Part shown: positions 14,760-28,165 of the stretch, in pieces
Numbering within the stretch: the stretch's first letter is position 1
Layout of the letters: each line of letters begins with the position of its first letter
The notes under the pieces: generated by a model
What the model was told of the DNA's origin: nothing
Database searches by the model: none
What the model saw: only the letters and a program-made list of their open reading frames with translations
Assembly (NCBI GenBank): GCA_963971535.1
Contig: OZ020585.1
Coordinates: 23,392,005 to 23,456,004, forward strand
DNA: 64,000 bases
Source: Notolepis coatsorum
Taxonomy: Eukaryota; Chordata; Actinopteri; Aulopiformes; Paralepididae
Direction of reading: 5' to 3'
Translations under genes and position numbers: made by a program

Positions 14760-15248
14760 GTAAAATGCTGATTTACCCTGTACCCTGTTAACCAGTCACT
14801 AGAACGGGTTACATAGGTTCCAAAATTCCATTCCAATTATGATGTGATATAAGGTGGTAGCTTACCAGTAAGGGCCTTAAAAATGAACAAATACCAGTAT
14901 GTGTTGCATCTCTCTGTCAGAGAGGGCCAACCAACCTTTTCATGAAGGACACATTGATGAGTGTCATATATATCACCTGTAATGCATCTGAGGGCAGTAT
15001 GATAGACCAAGTCCAAGGATTTAAGAGTCTGCAGCATGCCTATAGATTACATCACCATAGTCTACTAATCAAAGGAAAGCTGGTTCTGTACAGGAAGGCA
15101 ACTGTTGCAATTTGGAGGCAAGGTTGTCCACATGGAATTTAAATGTACATTTATCATCAAGCCATACACCAATATATTTATATTCAGTGACTCTCTCCAC
15201 TTACAGTTATGGGTCTAGAAAACAGCATTAATTTCGTGTTTCCTAGCA
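14760..15248 (-). mobile_element. Non-LTR LINE fragment, RT C-terminal part, antisense
   Basis: The minus frame 14837-15037 reads LKSLDLVYHTALRCITG and then FKALTGKLPPYITS, the region after the reverse-transcriptase core in L2/CR1-group elements. Further upstream on the minus strand (15060-15240), frames broken by at least one shift contain TKLMLFSR and a ...EYKYIGVWLDDK-like stretch, the conserved block that follows motif D. The copy is truncated at both ends and abuts the TTAA of the next element. Confidence 0.72.
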
Positions 15249-15252
15249 TTAA

Positions 15253-15975
15253 CTCTTTCTACGTCAAAAATGAATAATCTCGTGTTTCGTAACCAACGCT
15301 TGAGCGCCAAAAACGAGATATCTCGTTTTTAGTTCCTTTGATCTTTTTTCCTTTGATCCCCGTTCTAAACACTTGGAGCTGCCTGGGTCTCCCTGGCACA
15401 GCTGCCTATGTTGGAATTGCAATGACGACCGAATCCCGCCAGGTGGTAGTATCGCCAATTATTTTTATTTTTTTATCTTTTCCCCCCTCCATTTTCCTCC
15501 GATTTTCTCCCATCCCAATGTTAGTCGTTATGCCAATTCCCAATCCCCTTCCTGGTCGCTGCGCACTTACCCCCCACAGTCGGTCTGGGAGAGTGGAGGC
15601 TACCACGTGCTTCCTCCGACACACGTCCAGCCAATCAACCGCTTCTTTTCACCTGGCAGCGCGGATTCTCATTGAGAGGGCGTAGCGTGTGGAAGGATCA
15701 CACTATCCCACTCAGGTCCTATCCGCGCTTAGCAGGCGCCCCGACCGAACTGTAGGAGTCGCTGTTTACAACAACCCGGACCCACCCCGCCAGCTTCTCC
15801 CACCCTCTAATACTGCCAATTGTATTAGTGTGAACGGCCAGCCAAGCTGGTGACAACCCCGGAGCTGTGAGCTGGATTCGAACAGGCGAATCCAGCCGCT
15901 CCGGGGTTTGGTGACGAACGCAATCTCCGTTACGCCACCTGACCGCCCTTATCGCCTACCTTTTGAACTGGGGAT

Positions 15976-15976
<1 letters not shown>
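15253..15976. mobile_element. piggyBac-like MITE fragment, split by a SINE
   Basis: It starts directly after TTAA (15249-15252) with CTCTTTCTACGTC. The stretch at 15420-15456, containing CAGGTGGTAGTATCGCC, and its continuation after the SINE (TACCTTTTGAACTG, 15957-15970) match the minus strand of the right end of the MITE at 21656-22362. The other end is missing; sequence passes into an ATC microsatellite. A TCGTGTTTCG...CGAGATATCTCG palindromic motif near 15275-15335 resembles the CCGAG/TCGGG motifs of the 10-11.8 kb palindrome. Confidence 0.7.
15457..15949 (-). mobile_element. tRNA-headed SINE, family A, copy 2
   Basis: On the minus strand the head is GGGCGGTCAGGTGGCGTAAC, followed by an A-box-like GGTGGCGTAACGGAG, and a GGATTCGCCTGTTCG region marks a degenerate B box. 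The A/T-rich tail lies at 15457-15480. It interrupts the piggyBac-like MITE between 15456 and 15957, with a short duplication TATCGCC (15450-15456 and 15950-15956). It is more diverged from copies 1 and 4 than they are from each other. Confidence 0.8.

Positions 15977-16037
<61 letters not shown>
15975..16037. repeat. (ATC)n microsatellite
   Basis: A pure ATC/CAT run of about 20 copies (His polymer frame). Confidence 0.95.
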
Positions 16038-16639
16038 AATTTTTTATTTATTTGTACATGGAATTATTACAGTCCAACAGTAATATGCTCCACTAAATTC
16101 CATGGCCGAAAGGAACAGGAAGAAGAACATTCTTATTTGTCCCTGCCCCTACACACATACCCCTGCCCCTGCCCCTACACACTGATAGACTAATTGCAAT
16201 GTTTACCAAACCAAACAGAATGTACATACTTATTTTGCAGAAATGGAAACATCAACACAATTAAATTAACATAAATAAATACGTTTTGTGTATCTATCAG
16301 TTAAATTGCATATTTAGGTTAATTCATTTATACACACACACACACACACACACACATTTATCTATATATTTATATAATGTATTATTCTATATTATACTTC
16401 TATATACTATATAATTGTATTATTTGTATTTGATTATAATATAACTAAATCATACTATTTATACTACACTATATTGGTATACAATATTATACAATATTTT
16501 GTTACGCTGCTATATACTATATTACTATACTCCTACTAGCCTATACTGTAATGCTATATTATCCTGTTATGCTAAACTGCAATATTATACTAAACTGTGC
16601 TATACTGTCTATTTATCTTTTCTTTGTACAACCTTTTGA

Positions 16640-17110
16640 AGTGAAATATATTAGTAGAACTCTTTTCATCATTCTGCAAGGAGTTCCATAGTTTGATACC
16701 TATAAATAACTGAGGTGCACCTTTGTTTTAAGGTGGTTCGTGCAAATTGGTGCTTAAAATGTAATTTCCTTCTGCTGTCATCTGGACAGGGAACGAACAA
16801 CCTCTGTATATTTGCTGGTAATACTCTGCATTTTGCTCTAAACAAAACTAATAAAGTCTGTATTTCAGCTAACTCTTTAAGTTTCAATAGTCTGGATTTA
16901 ATAAATAATTCATTGGTATGTTCTCTTGAATCTACTTTGTGAACTATTCTTACTGCTCTCTTCAGTAATATAAATAATGGCTTCATGTTACTTTCATACG
17001 TGTTACCCCACACTTCCACACAGTAACTCAAATATGGTAGGATGAGTGAACAATAATATAATATTTGCATAGCATTAATCAAGGACATTCTTTGCCTTGT
17101 TCAAAACAAA
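16640..17110 (-). mobile_element. Non-LTR LINE fragment, C-terminal part, antisense
   Basis: The minus frame 16669-17088 (139 residues) contains LPYLSYCVEVWGNTY followed by LLKRAVRIVHKVDSREHTN and LKLKELAEIQTLLVLFRAK. This is the C-terminal region after the RT core in L2/CR1-like elements. A related but different copy lies at 46930-47150 (FKTAQIMFKARNNSLPGNI). The frame is open but lacks the RT catalytic part. Flanking AT-rich sequence (16040-16640) may be its 3' untranslated region. Confidence 0.78.
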
Positions 17111-17164
17111 AACACTGAGATATCTTGTCTTCCAGTACTGACTTACCTCCGGCTGCTTCCACCT

Positions 17165-17470
17165 AAAAGTGGATCAGGACATAGCAATCAGTGGAAGATT
17201 TGGTGCCTCAGAGCTATTCTTTCCCGTATGGTATCCATGCTTAATATACACGAGTAATTGTGATCGCCATGGAATCGACTGGGATTTATTCATTTTGGAG
17301 TACCTTCTGACTGAGGTAAGGTCTATCTTAGGTAACCTGCTGGCATTTTTTTTAACCTAAAACATGCTTCTGTACCGATCACAGTGTCGTATTTTACCGG
17401 ACCTAAAACATGCTTTTGGTAACGATCGCAGTGTCGAGTTAAAACCTTTAGTTCACATTGGGCACACAAG
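17165..17470 (+). mobile_element. piggyBac-like MITE fragment, diverged copy
   Basis: Homologous to the minus strand of the MITE at 21656-22362. Shared blocks include CACGAGTAATT, then TACCTTCTGACTGAGGTAAGG, then GACCTAAAACATGCTT and AACGATCGCAGTGTCG. The block GGAG | TACCTTCTGACTGAG | GTAAGG has an AG, 15 nt and a GTAAG donor, as in its relatives. An internal stretch (GACCTAAAACATGCTT-like) appears twice near 17357 and 17400. Neither end is well defined. Confidence 0.62.
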
Positions 17471-17539
17471 GTTACACATGCACTGACGTCTCCCTGACAG
17501 ATCATCTTCGAACCAATCACATGCATTTCTATCAAAACC

Positions 17540-17940
17540 AATACTAGCTAATCTTTTTAAGAGCAGGTGGTGATCAGCTATAATAAAACGCTTTTGACAG
17601 ATCAATAAAGAGGACAGCACAGTGTTTCCTCTTGTCTGATGCCGATATTATATCATTAGTTACTAATGCGATGGCTGATAATGTTGCTGATAATTGGCTA
17701 TGAATCCAGATTGGTGTGGGCTTAGTACTGAGGGATTTGTGAGAGAGGACTTAAGTTGATTATTCACTAATGATTCCAGGACTTTCGCTAAGCAGGGTAA
17801 CTTGGAGATACAGTAGGACGGCAATTATTTAAATCATCCCTAACACCACCTTTATACAACGGAATCACACGGGCAAATGCTGCAAATAATACTTATTATA
17901 GGTCATGCACTATCATGGTTATTGGTACCTCCTTCAGGCC
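17540..17940 (-). mobile_element. Non-LTR LINE fragment, RT N-terminal part, antisense
   Basis: Translated on the minus strand with several frame breaks, it gives GVRDDLNNCRP, then SGF near 17700, then LFIDLSKAF near 17610-17580. These are the start of the RT domain and motif A of an L2/CR1-group element (DLSKAFD is typical; the last Asp is lost here). It lies about 430 bp from the C-terminal fragment at 16640-17110 in the same orientation, so both could be remains of one element separated by the piggyBac-like insertion. Confidence 0.6.
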
Positions 17941-18002
17941 TAATCCTCTATTAAGCACACCTTTCTAGTTGTGTGTGCGACTGTGCATATATCTCTCTCT
18001 CT

Positions 18003-18005
<3 letters not shown>

Positions 18006-18093
<88 letters not shown>
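18006..18093. repeat. (GT)n microsatellite
   Basis: A GT run of about 44 copies, preceded by a short TCTC run. Confidence 0.96.
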
Positions 18094-18098
<5 letters not shown>

Positions 18099-19495
18099 CC
18101 TTGATAACTTAGATGTGGCTCAAATTCGGGGGATAGTTTAAGGACCTGCACTATTGCATTTAATTTTTCTTCAAAGTGGTCAAGATAAAATAATTTTTAG
18201 CAATATTGGTGTAACTGTAACGACCAAGATTGCGTCTAACGAGAATATTTTTCGATCCGGGGGACGATAAGGGATGTGAGCAAGGTGTGCTCAGACTACA
18301 CTATTTTAATGAGTCTCCTCAGTCTACTCAGTGTTCTACTAAATACTCATAACTGCAGGGCGAGGTCACAGGTCAACATGTGCTGTGGCGTGGGTGCATC
18401 ATCTCCCCAAGTTATAGTTGTGTACTTAATAGACAGCTTTGATCAAATGCTTGTGACAAGTAGATACTTTCTGCTCTGTGACCTTGCATCTAAACACACA
18501 ACATTGCACTAGAGGGGATTGAGAAAAGGCAGGACGTGGATTACTTACTGTAGCAATGTCATTGACATCATTATGTCATTGTTTAGAGTGAGGGTTCTAA
18601 AGACAGTGCACAATGGAGCAAGATTGTAAGGATTTAGTTTAATTCTGATCACATTTACAATGTAGTTATGCTTGCAGGCTTTTAGGAAAGATACTTAGCA
18701 AGTATAAGCATATCATTTTGGATGAAACCACATCTGTGACAAGGAACATTTAAATAGCATTACAGCTTCTTGGTATGTTGACAAGTTGCATAGTATCATG
18801 TGTTGGCCAGGTTGACATTACAGTGAATCAAAAGTTATACTGGTCAATAATGGAGCCACTCTTGTTGTTCAGCAGTTTATGGATAAAGATGAGGATCTGG
18901 TTGATGCTGGTCACAGTCGACCAATCGTCACATTGGTGCACTCTTCCTGCAATGTTTCAAGGATTATCCATACTGCGTTAGAGACGTTTTCTCAGTACAA
19001 AAAAGTCACATCGGTTGCCACCTTAATATGTATCTATCGATCTATATATATATCTGTGGTGTGCTTCTCTGTGCCCGTTGGTGCTCTTACATCCCAGAGT
19101 TGAATTCTACAAGAAAGTTTCAAAAGCCTCTCCTACTGATCTGTCAAGCCCCCTCAATACTTGTTTTCCCCCACCTGAGTAAATGGCACCATACTTCACA
19201 TAATTTGTAAGCATTGCTGGCAAGTCAATGAGAAAGGGAACTATTTCAAGTCAAACAGTACTTATACTTACTCGTAAAAGCCACCATAGCCTATGAAAGT
19301 ACAGTTAATGGACTTCCAATCAATCTTTCCAATCCCCTATGACTTGCACTAGCATTGCTAGCAGGTGCTAAATGGAGGCTACTGCCAATTTCTTAAAATA
19401 AATAAATACACGTTGCCTGTGTGAACAGTGTGAAAAAGTTTTGAAGCTGTTCGTCTGTTCGTCGTGCATCAAAAATAGAATGGAGGCCTCTACAG
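18094..19495. other. No gene seen
   Basis: Low-GC sequence without supported coding exons. Short plus frames near 18276-18512 and 18775-19103 have no recognised domain or splice context. Confidence 0.35.
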
Positions 19496-19499
19496 GCCT

Positions 19500-19965
19500 C
19501 TGAATCTTCTTTTTCTTTCGGCTTTTCCCGTCAGGGGTCGCCACAGCGGATCATCCGTTTCCATCTGTTCCTGTCCTCTGTGTCGTCCTCCGTCACGCCC
19601 ACTGCCCGCATGTCCTCCTTCGCAGTGTCCATAAACCTCCTCTTGGGCCTTCCCCTCCTCTTTCCTGGCAGCTTCATCTCCAGCATCCTCCTCCCGATGT
19701 ACCCCACCTCCCTCCTCCGTACATGTCCAAACCATATCAGTCTTGCCTCTCTCACTTTCTGCCCGAACTGCTCAACATGGGCCGTTCCTCTGATGTAGGA
19801 AATGTTTTATTTTGTCCAACCTTGTTACTCCTAGAGAGAACCTTAGCATCTTCATCTCTGCCACCTCCAGCTCTGCCACCTGCTTGTTGGTCAGTGCCAC
19901 CGTTTCTAGTCCATACAGCATAGCTGGTCTCACTACCCTGCTGTAGACCTTTCCCTCCTGAATCT
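19500..19965 (-). mobile_element. RTE-like LINE 3' coding end, antisense
   Basis: Minus-strand translation (with one frame break near 19800) gives VRPAMLYGLETVALTNKQ, then EVAEMKMLRFSLGVTRLD, then IWFGHVRRREVGYIGRRML and GRPKRRFMDTAKEDM, ending NRWKRMIRCGDP and a stop near 19531. This arrangement is the C-terminal part of RTE-type reverse transcriptases common in fish. The RT core is missing (5' truncation). A shorter copy of the same tail lies at 43414-43556. Confidence 0.82.
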
Positions 19966-20542
19966 ATCCCTTATAAAGACAAGACCAGGCCCTGGTGATC
20001 AGTGTGGTGTGTGGGGTTGTTGGGCGCTGTAGGCTAGAGCTGCTCTGGGGATCATGTACAGCTCCAATATGAAATTCCCTCAAGCATTCTACTGCTCCAC
20101 TGTGCTGCCATTTCCAGCAATCCATAAATGTATCTTGGAAGTGCTATTCGGTTATCTGCCACAAAGACTCGCCAGAAAAGATTATGTTATTGTGGTGGAA
20201 ATAATGCTGTCACTGTGAGCAGACGTGCAGTGGATTAAGATTAGTGTGATAGTGTTACATTTTACGTTCATAGCTATTTACAAATAGGACATGATATGGA
20301 ACCTCAGTAGATCTGACAAGGAAGTTATCCCACAAACAGTTTGAGAAGGCAATTATAGCCTTTAAAACCACAGCACACTTCTATGGTCCATTGCAATTAA
20401 TGATATTCTTTCCCTACAGCCTTCAGGAATTATTCTAAAACCAAGCTAATAATTTTGCCTGGCATGTATCTTATAGTATGTTCTTATTTGGGGACTGCAA
20501 CCTTTGACCACAACCTCACATGTCGATGTTGCAGGACATTTG

Positions 20543-20765
<223 letters not shown>

Positions 20766-20772
20766 CGACCCC

Positions 20773-20975
20773 ACTTCTTAGGGACCTGCACTGGCTCCCC
20801 ATTGCTGCACATATCCGCTTCAAGGCCCTCGACCTGGCATACCGTGTGGCAAAGGGAACCGCTCCCGCCTACCTCCGGTCAATGGTCTCTAACTACACAC
20901 CCTCAAGACCCCTACGCTCTGCATCTTCTGGCCGCCTCAGACCTACTCCTATCCGAGCTCCGGGAGGGTCATCGT
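20773..20975 (+). mobile_element. Non-LTR LINE fragment, C-terminal part
   Basis: The plus frame following the CAGA array reads LRDLHWLPIAAHIRFKALDL, then AYRVAKGTAPAYLRSMV and a TPSRPLRSASSGRLRPTP stretch. It belongs to the post-RT region of L2-like or related LINEs. It is truncated on both sides. The frame joins the microsatellite frame only by chance. Confidence 0.72.
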
Positions 20976-21173
20976 AATGTTACCGTAATGTAAAGGACAA
21001 GTCCTGTCATTCTCAAGCTCTATTTCTCACGTCTCTACCATGATGTCAAATAGTACAGACAATAACGTTGTTGATTGCAACGGTAGGCCTATAGAGTAAT
21101 TTACAGTAATGTAATGTAAATGAGTTGAATGTGAGTTCCAGACTACATACAAATACATATGTCTTGTTTGTAA

Positions 21174-21510
<337 letters not shown>

Positions 21511-21655
21511 AACCAAAGACACTGTGCTGATTTACACATTTGCACATAATCCCACACAAATCCAAAGACTCTAAACGGTTTTGCACACATTAATTTAGTT
21601 TGACAGTTATTGAGAGACATTTATTTTGCTAACTGTCAAACTAAGTGAAAATTAA

Positions 21656-22362
21656 CTCTTTGACTGCCACCGACTTTCCCCATCTCTACCGCCTGACCCA
21701 GCGTTATTGACCATTTTAGCGATGTTTGCAGACCCATCGTGTGTTCTGTATTATAGCTATGGAGACAATAGTATGGCTCATTTGACAGGCATTGTGCATA
21801 GTCCATTACTGACTAATCAGTTAATTTCTACACACTTTTTTTCCATAGATCGCGAGATAAGATGCGTCATATGCAATAAGCCCAAATCGTCTTGGTTGAT
21901 CGCCTGAAACCCCAAATACTCCCAAATCAAAGGTATACATGTACATATGTGCCTTCACAAAATCATCAAGATCATTACAAAAAGCTTGGTTTAGGTCTGG
22001 TAACATACGAAACTGTGATCGTTACTGAAACATGTTTCAGGTTCAGTAAAATAGACATAGAATATACCTTACCTTAGCCAGAAGGTACTACAAAAAGAAT
22101 GATTCCAATGATCCCATCGGCGATCGCGATTACTCGTTTATATGTAATTACTCGTGTTTACGGGAAACTATAGGTTTTGAGGTGAGAAGATCTCCTAGAG
22201 ATTGCTCTGCAAGAGCTCTTCCCCCTCAGAGCGAGTCAGGACAGAAAGGGATCAGGACAGAAATTGTCTGAACTAGACTATCAGAGTTCAAAAGGTAGGC
22301 GATACTGCCACCTGGTGAGATTCGATCATCATTGTAATAACCTGACTATACTAGAGAAAGAG
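21656..22362. mobile_element. piggyBac-like MITE, 707 bp, intact ends
   Basis: It is flanked by TTAA on both sides (21652-21655 and 22363-22366), the piggyBac target duplication. The ends read TTAACTCTTTGACTG and, from the other side, TTAACTCTTTCTCTAG. No transposase frame is present. The minus strand at 22066-22100 holds TTTTTGTAG | TACCTTCTGGCTAAG | GTAAGG, a splice-acceptor-like, 15-nt, donor-like arrangement shared with relatives at 10.5, 11.4, 17.3 and 42.4 kb. Confidence 0.82.
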
Positions 22363-22389
22363 TTAAGTGATTTACTCTCAATAGCTAAA

Positions 22390-23706
<1,317 letters not shown>

Positions 23707-23839
23707 ATACTGAAGGAATCTATGTTTTTCAATGTGTATATAATGTATATATCGGTGGGTGACAGCATCTGCTATTAGATCTCAGATGAGGAGGACAGTA
23801 TTTAGTGGTGTGTGTTTTTAAGTTAGACTGGGAAGCCAG

Positions 23840-25587
23840 GGCCCTCATGCATCAACGTGGACTTTGAACTTGACCTACTTCCACACGTAAGCACGGAATG
23901 TAGAACTAGCGTACGCACAGGGAAGTCGGCATTCATCACACGTGCGTACGCAGGCTCTATGGTCCTCCGTGTTGATGAATACCACTTTGTTCTACCGTCA
24001 ATGCTCGTGCATGATTATCCATATATGGTCATGAAAATGAGGAAACACCCCCCATGGGATGTGAAATAATGGACCGACCCGAGCGGGACTCCGAGAAACT
24101 CCACGGAGAATTCACTGCTGTCGAACCAAGAAGACACTATCGCGTATTATGATTTATGGGATAAATAAAAGGCGGACTTGTAAACGGTGATGTCAGATAT
24201 CAACGGCTCCCTAAAACCATTGCTGCAATTCTGCCTGGACAGCTCAAAATACTAATAAAGACCGTTCGTTGACCACTGTTTGGCGCTGGTTGTGTGTCAT
24301 TATAACCGTGCTGTATGAATGCCTTTATTAGTTGTGTTCGATTGGCTATATGATTTTTAGAGGCATCTATTTTGTTGTCGGCTAATAAAGACCGCGCTGG
24401 AATATGACTGCCTTTTCCCGTGTTGTTTGATTAATACCCACGGATTAAAGTTCTCCTCAATTCTATTCCAAATCGCGATGGATCTCCCGTCAATTTTCTA
24501 CCTGCTGCATATGATTTCTAGAGGCATACTACAATCTATTTTGATGTCAGTATTGGGTAGCCTATATAAACAATATAATACGAGAGCATAGAACAATGAA
24601 TCTCACTGCATGTATGATGTATCCTGCCTTTCAATACATGAACTTGAATCCCATCATATAGTCTGTCCACTATCTGCATGGTGTCATTGCAATGCGTTTT
24701 CTATTCTTTCTTGTACAGTAAAAAGGGGGAAGAACACTATATTCATATGACTTATTCTGCTTACAGCTTCGAAATTCCACTTGTTTCGTTTAACGTAAAG
24801 CCTTTTAAATATAATCAAAACGTTCCCGTGTTTCGGCGGTCTGTGCGCAAAATAATAACGAGTTGAGCTTTATGATTTATGATGAATTGAAAATGGGGGA
24901 CCCTGATGTAAACAAGACGAAAGTTGGTCTGCATCCCCAATTAACAATTGTATGTACTGAGCTGTACTGTACTGTACCCATTCTGCAATCTGTTAATAAA
25001 CTTTTCAATCAATCAATCAATCAAGCTACGCGGAGCGCAGTCAGTCAGTAGCCTACACCCCGTATATTCCGATAACGCTATATAAACCATGAATGAATGA
25101 ATGAATGAAAACTTTATTAACAGATTGCAGAATGGGTACAGTACAGTACAGCTCAATACATACAATTGTTAAGGGGATGCAGACCAGAGAAAGACTTTCG
25201 TCTTGTTTATATCAGGGTCCCCCATTTTCAATTCATCGTAACATATATGACATGCTGCATTCATTCTGAGAGAAAGATCTATTATTCCAAATGCTATTTA
25301 TAGGGTTTTGACCATAATTACACTACTGTTGCTATCTTACAATGAACTATAATGAACTACGGTTCATACAGAACATCCAGTGTTATTATGCACAGAAGCT
25401 CATTTCCTTGTTGTAATAATATATTCTACCACTGGGAGCTAGGTACGCCAGGTCTGAAATGTGCGTAGATGTACGCACGAAGTCAAGTTCAAATCGAAAT
25501 TGATGAATCCCACTCTTTGCTTAGAAATGATCGTACGCACGGGTTACGCACAGATCTGTGCGTAGAACACGTTGATGCATGAGGGCC
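23840..25587. mobile_element. PIF/Harbinger-like non-autonomous element, 1.75 kb
   Basis: A 20-bp perfect TIR, GGCCCTCATGCATCAACGTG, lies at both ends, flanked by a 3-bp duplication CAG (23837-23839 and 25588-25590). A 3-bp duplication of TWA or CWG type suits PIF/Harbinger elements; the class is inferred. Subterminal regions carry repeated GTACGCAC/GTGCGTAC words on both sides, likely transposase-binding repeats. No transposase remains. It hosts two opposite LINE tails (24868-25247). Confidence 0.75.
24868..25247. repeat. Two LINE 3' tails in inverted orientation
   Basis: 24868-25023 (+) and 25083-25247 (-) are copies of the same LINE 3' end. Its sense form contains GAAAATGGGGGACCCTGATG, TTAACAATTGTAT, CCCATTCTGCAATCTGTTAA and a (CAAT)n or (GAAT)n terminal repeat. 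Together they form arms of about 150 bp around a 60-bp spacer. Other copies are at 29105, 33665, 34577, 47225, 61327 (+) and 62465, 63698 (-). Confidence 0.9.
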
Positions 25588-25590
25588 CAG

Positions 25591-26943
25591 TTCTAATAGA
25601 GCCATGGGCTCCGAGGTCGTCGGCAGCTTGTTAACATAAACACTGATAAGCACTGGTGGAGGCAGGTTTGGTCAGAGCTACGGGGAGAGTTTGACATCGA
25701 TAGAAACGGACGTTTAGTGTGTTAAAGGTGACCAGCCGTTGCCATGGTAGCGTGTCACATAGTAACGAGAAGAGGGGGCGGGGCCCATTGCTAGGGGGAG
25801 AACGTTATGAGGGGTGAGGTCCTTCTGGGGTAAGTTAGATTAAGATACGACGTGGAATCGAGCAGACGCGCTGATCAGAGACTTTGAAATCCCTCCTCAC
25901 CCTAGCTGGGTGGGGGAGGGGAAGTGCCACATCATCGCTAGCTTCGGCTAATAGGGAATGGTTGTTGGCTACGATGAGGCCTCAGAACCATTGGACTAAT
26001 GAGAGAAGAGACGGTGGGGAATAATGAATTTAGTTTTTCTTCAAAAACCGTTCAAGGACATTACAGAATGGGTTACATCTCGTACGAAGCTATGTTTATG
26101 AAAATAAACATCAGGAAAGAGATCACGTTGCAGTGTCGTTTATTCTGACTACGGATGTACTAACAGGGGTTGATACAGTGTGAGACAGCTAATGAGATAT
26201 CCAAGTAAAATAACACAACGCGGAGGCCAGTCACGGAGCAGCAGGTGACGAGTGGATTAAATGATTAAAGGCTAGAAACACTGTTATCTTACAATACTGT
26301 AGTCCTAATTCCTGAGTCATTCCTACTACATAGCCATAATGGATCTCTTGCTACTGTCCAAGGGGTTTTGTTGTGTCAGTTTTAATGATCCAGGATCTAG
26401 CATGTCGTAAAGGCCCACGGCTCCCTCTACCACACCGTCGGCTTGGATTTCCATCACATTAACACACGGTGCCAGGTTCCTGCACTGCGTCCCTTGCAAA
26501 TGGAACTTTAATTAGCGTAATGAAGACAGTTAATGAGAGCCGGTCAATAATTGACTATTCAGGGGTTTTCCGGAGTAGTAGATATGCCTTTAAAGCTCCC
26601 CAATGAGCTAATAATAAATGTGTGCCTGAGCAGATTTCAGGTCAGATCAGCGCCGTAATCCGCCATCCAATCTCCTACCACTCCATTCCGGCTTTACTCG
26701 GAAGCGATCAAATATTCTAGTCAGGGAGGGATGGGTTTGCTCAGCGCCACGGTCTCCTAGGTGGGCGCCGGGGCTTTCCCCGTTGATGTTTGCTCGCCCA
26801 CAAGATTGACAGCCTAAAGCCCAGTCAGGGACCCCCTCTATAAATGGGAGGCTTGGATTGTTCTTCCCACATAGCGGTCCTGCGGTTGACCTGACGTTGG
26901 AGCGAGATCTACCCCAGAAATCACCAGCGCCTGTAGAGGGGTA
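25591..26943. other. No gene seen
   Basis: Mixed-composition sequence. A CTATAAATGG word lies near 26838, but no transcribed unit can be supported, so no promoter is called. No repeat partner in the window. Confidence 0.35.
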
Positions 26944-26954
26944 CGTGTGTGTGT

Positions 26955-27029
<75 letters not shown>
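26944..27029. repeat. (GT)n microsatellite
   Basis: A GT run of about 42 copies, followed at 27078-27125 by short GA runs. Confidence 0.95.
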
Positions 27030-27030
<1 letters not shown>

Positions 27031-27276
27031 GAGGGGGATGAGTCCGAACCGAGGGAATGAGCTACATTATAAGTCCAGAGAGAGAGAGAGAGATAAAGAA
27101 ATAGGGAGAGAGAGCAGGAGAGAGAGAAAGCAAGCGCTATCGTGTGAACTGTTATGGAAGCAAATCCACTAGACAGAGGGTTTGACTTGGCTAGGCTGCC
27201 GGATCCCTAGGTTCGTATGTAGGAGGTTAATGTGTGAAGGATGAGGCCCATTGAGAGAGAGACCATGTGTGTAGAC

Positions 27277-27909
27277 TAGGGGTGTAACGGTACACAGAAG
27301 CCACGGTTCGGTACGTACCTCGGTATTGGGGTCACTGTTCGGTACGAGTTCGGTACAACAGAAAAAAAATATTTATAATAATAATTTATTTTATTTTTTA
27401 TTTATATATTATATTTATATATTTATAATTATTATAATTATTATTATTAAATAGAATAATTTTCTATAGGAAAAGTATGTTTATTTTTTTTATTTGATCA
27501 GCTGTGCCTGTGAGTCCGGCAATGTATGGGGCTGCGGCACTGCAGATTTACCCTACTCGAGTCCGGCGGGGGAGAATGTTGGTGTGTTTGTTGGTGTGTT
27601 TCTTTCCATTGGTTTAATTTGGTTAACATTATTGGGCAAACAAGAAAACGAAAGAAAACTGTAAAATTGCAATGACCCTGCAGCTGTTCCAATGTAAATG
27701 TGCCTTTCTCCGTGCACTTTCGCCCGCTCTGAAGTCGGACTCGGTGTGCCCGGCCACGCTCGCTGTTCTCGCACGGCCCTCGCGAGTGCCTGCATGTGCG
27801 ACTGGTGTGTTTGCGCTGTGAGGCGTATTCTTCGTATGGCTGCACGTACCGCACCGTGACGGCCGTACCGTAAATTTGCGGGATGAATACACGTACCGTT
27901 ACACCCCTA
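27277..27909. mobile_element. hAT-type MITE, 633 bp
   Basis: Ends TAGGGGTGTAACGGTAC and, inverted, TAGGGGTGTAACGGTAC with an 8-bp duplication GTGTAGAC (27269-27276 and 27910-27917). Subterminal CGGTACG/CGTACCG words are frequent. No transposase. The same family occurs at 43101-43766. A 191-residue minus frame spanning its right border is accidental. Confidence 0.9.
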
Positions 27910-28165
27910 GTGTAGACAGAGAAAGGATCAACGCTGAGGAGGAAAATAAAGATGTAGACGCCTGTCGATTGCAAGTAATTTGATGCATCAGTCTGAAATT
28001 CTCTATTTTTCTCCACAACAAGAAAAATCACTCTGGGTACTAATGTAATAGAGTTACAGAGGTTTGAACACACAAGTTTTGTTTACTTACTGTACGTCTG
28101 AATTTGTTTGCAAACAGATGCCTGCAAAGGAGTTCTATCTGAGAGGTATGAGCTGGAAAACACAA

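Noticed and set aside
26820..26860. TATA-like CTATAAATGG as a promoter
   Set aside because: No start site, exon or other promoter evidence near it.
27498..28073. 191-residue minus-strand frame
   Set aside because: It crosses the right border of a hAT MITE with a clear target duplication, and has no domain.
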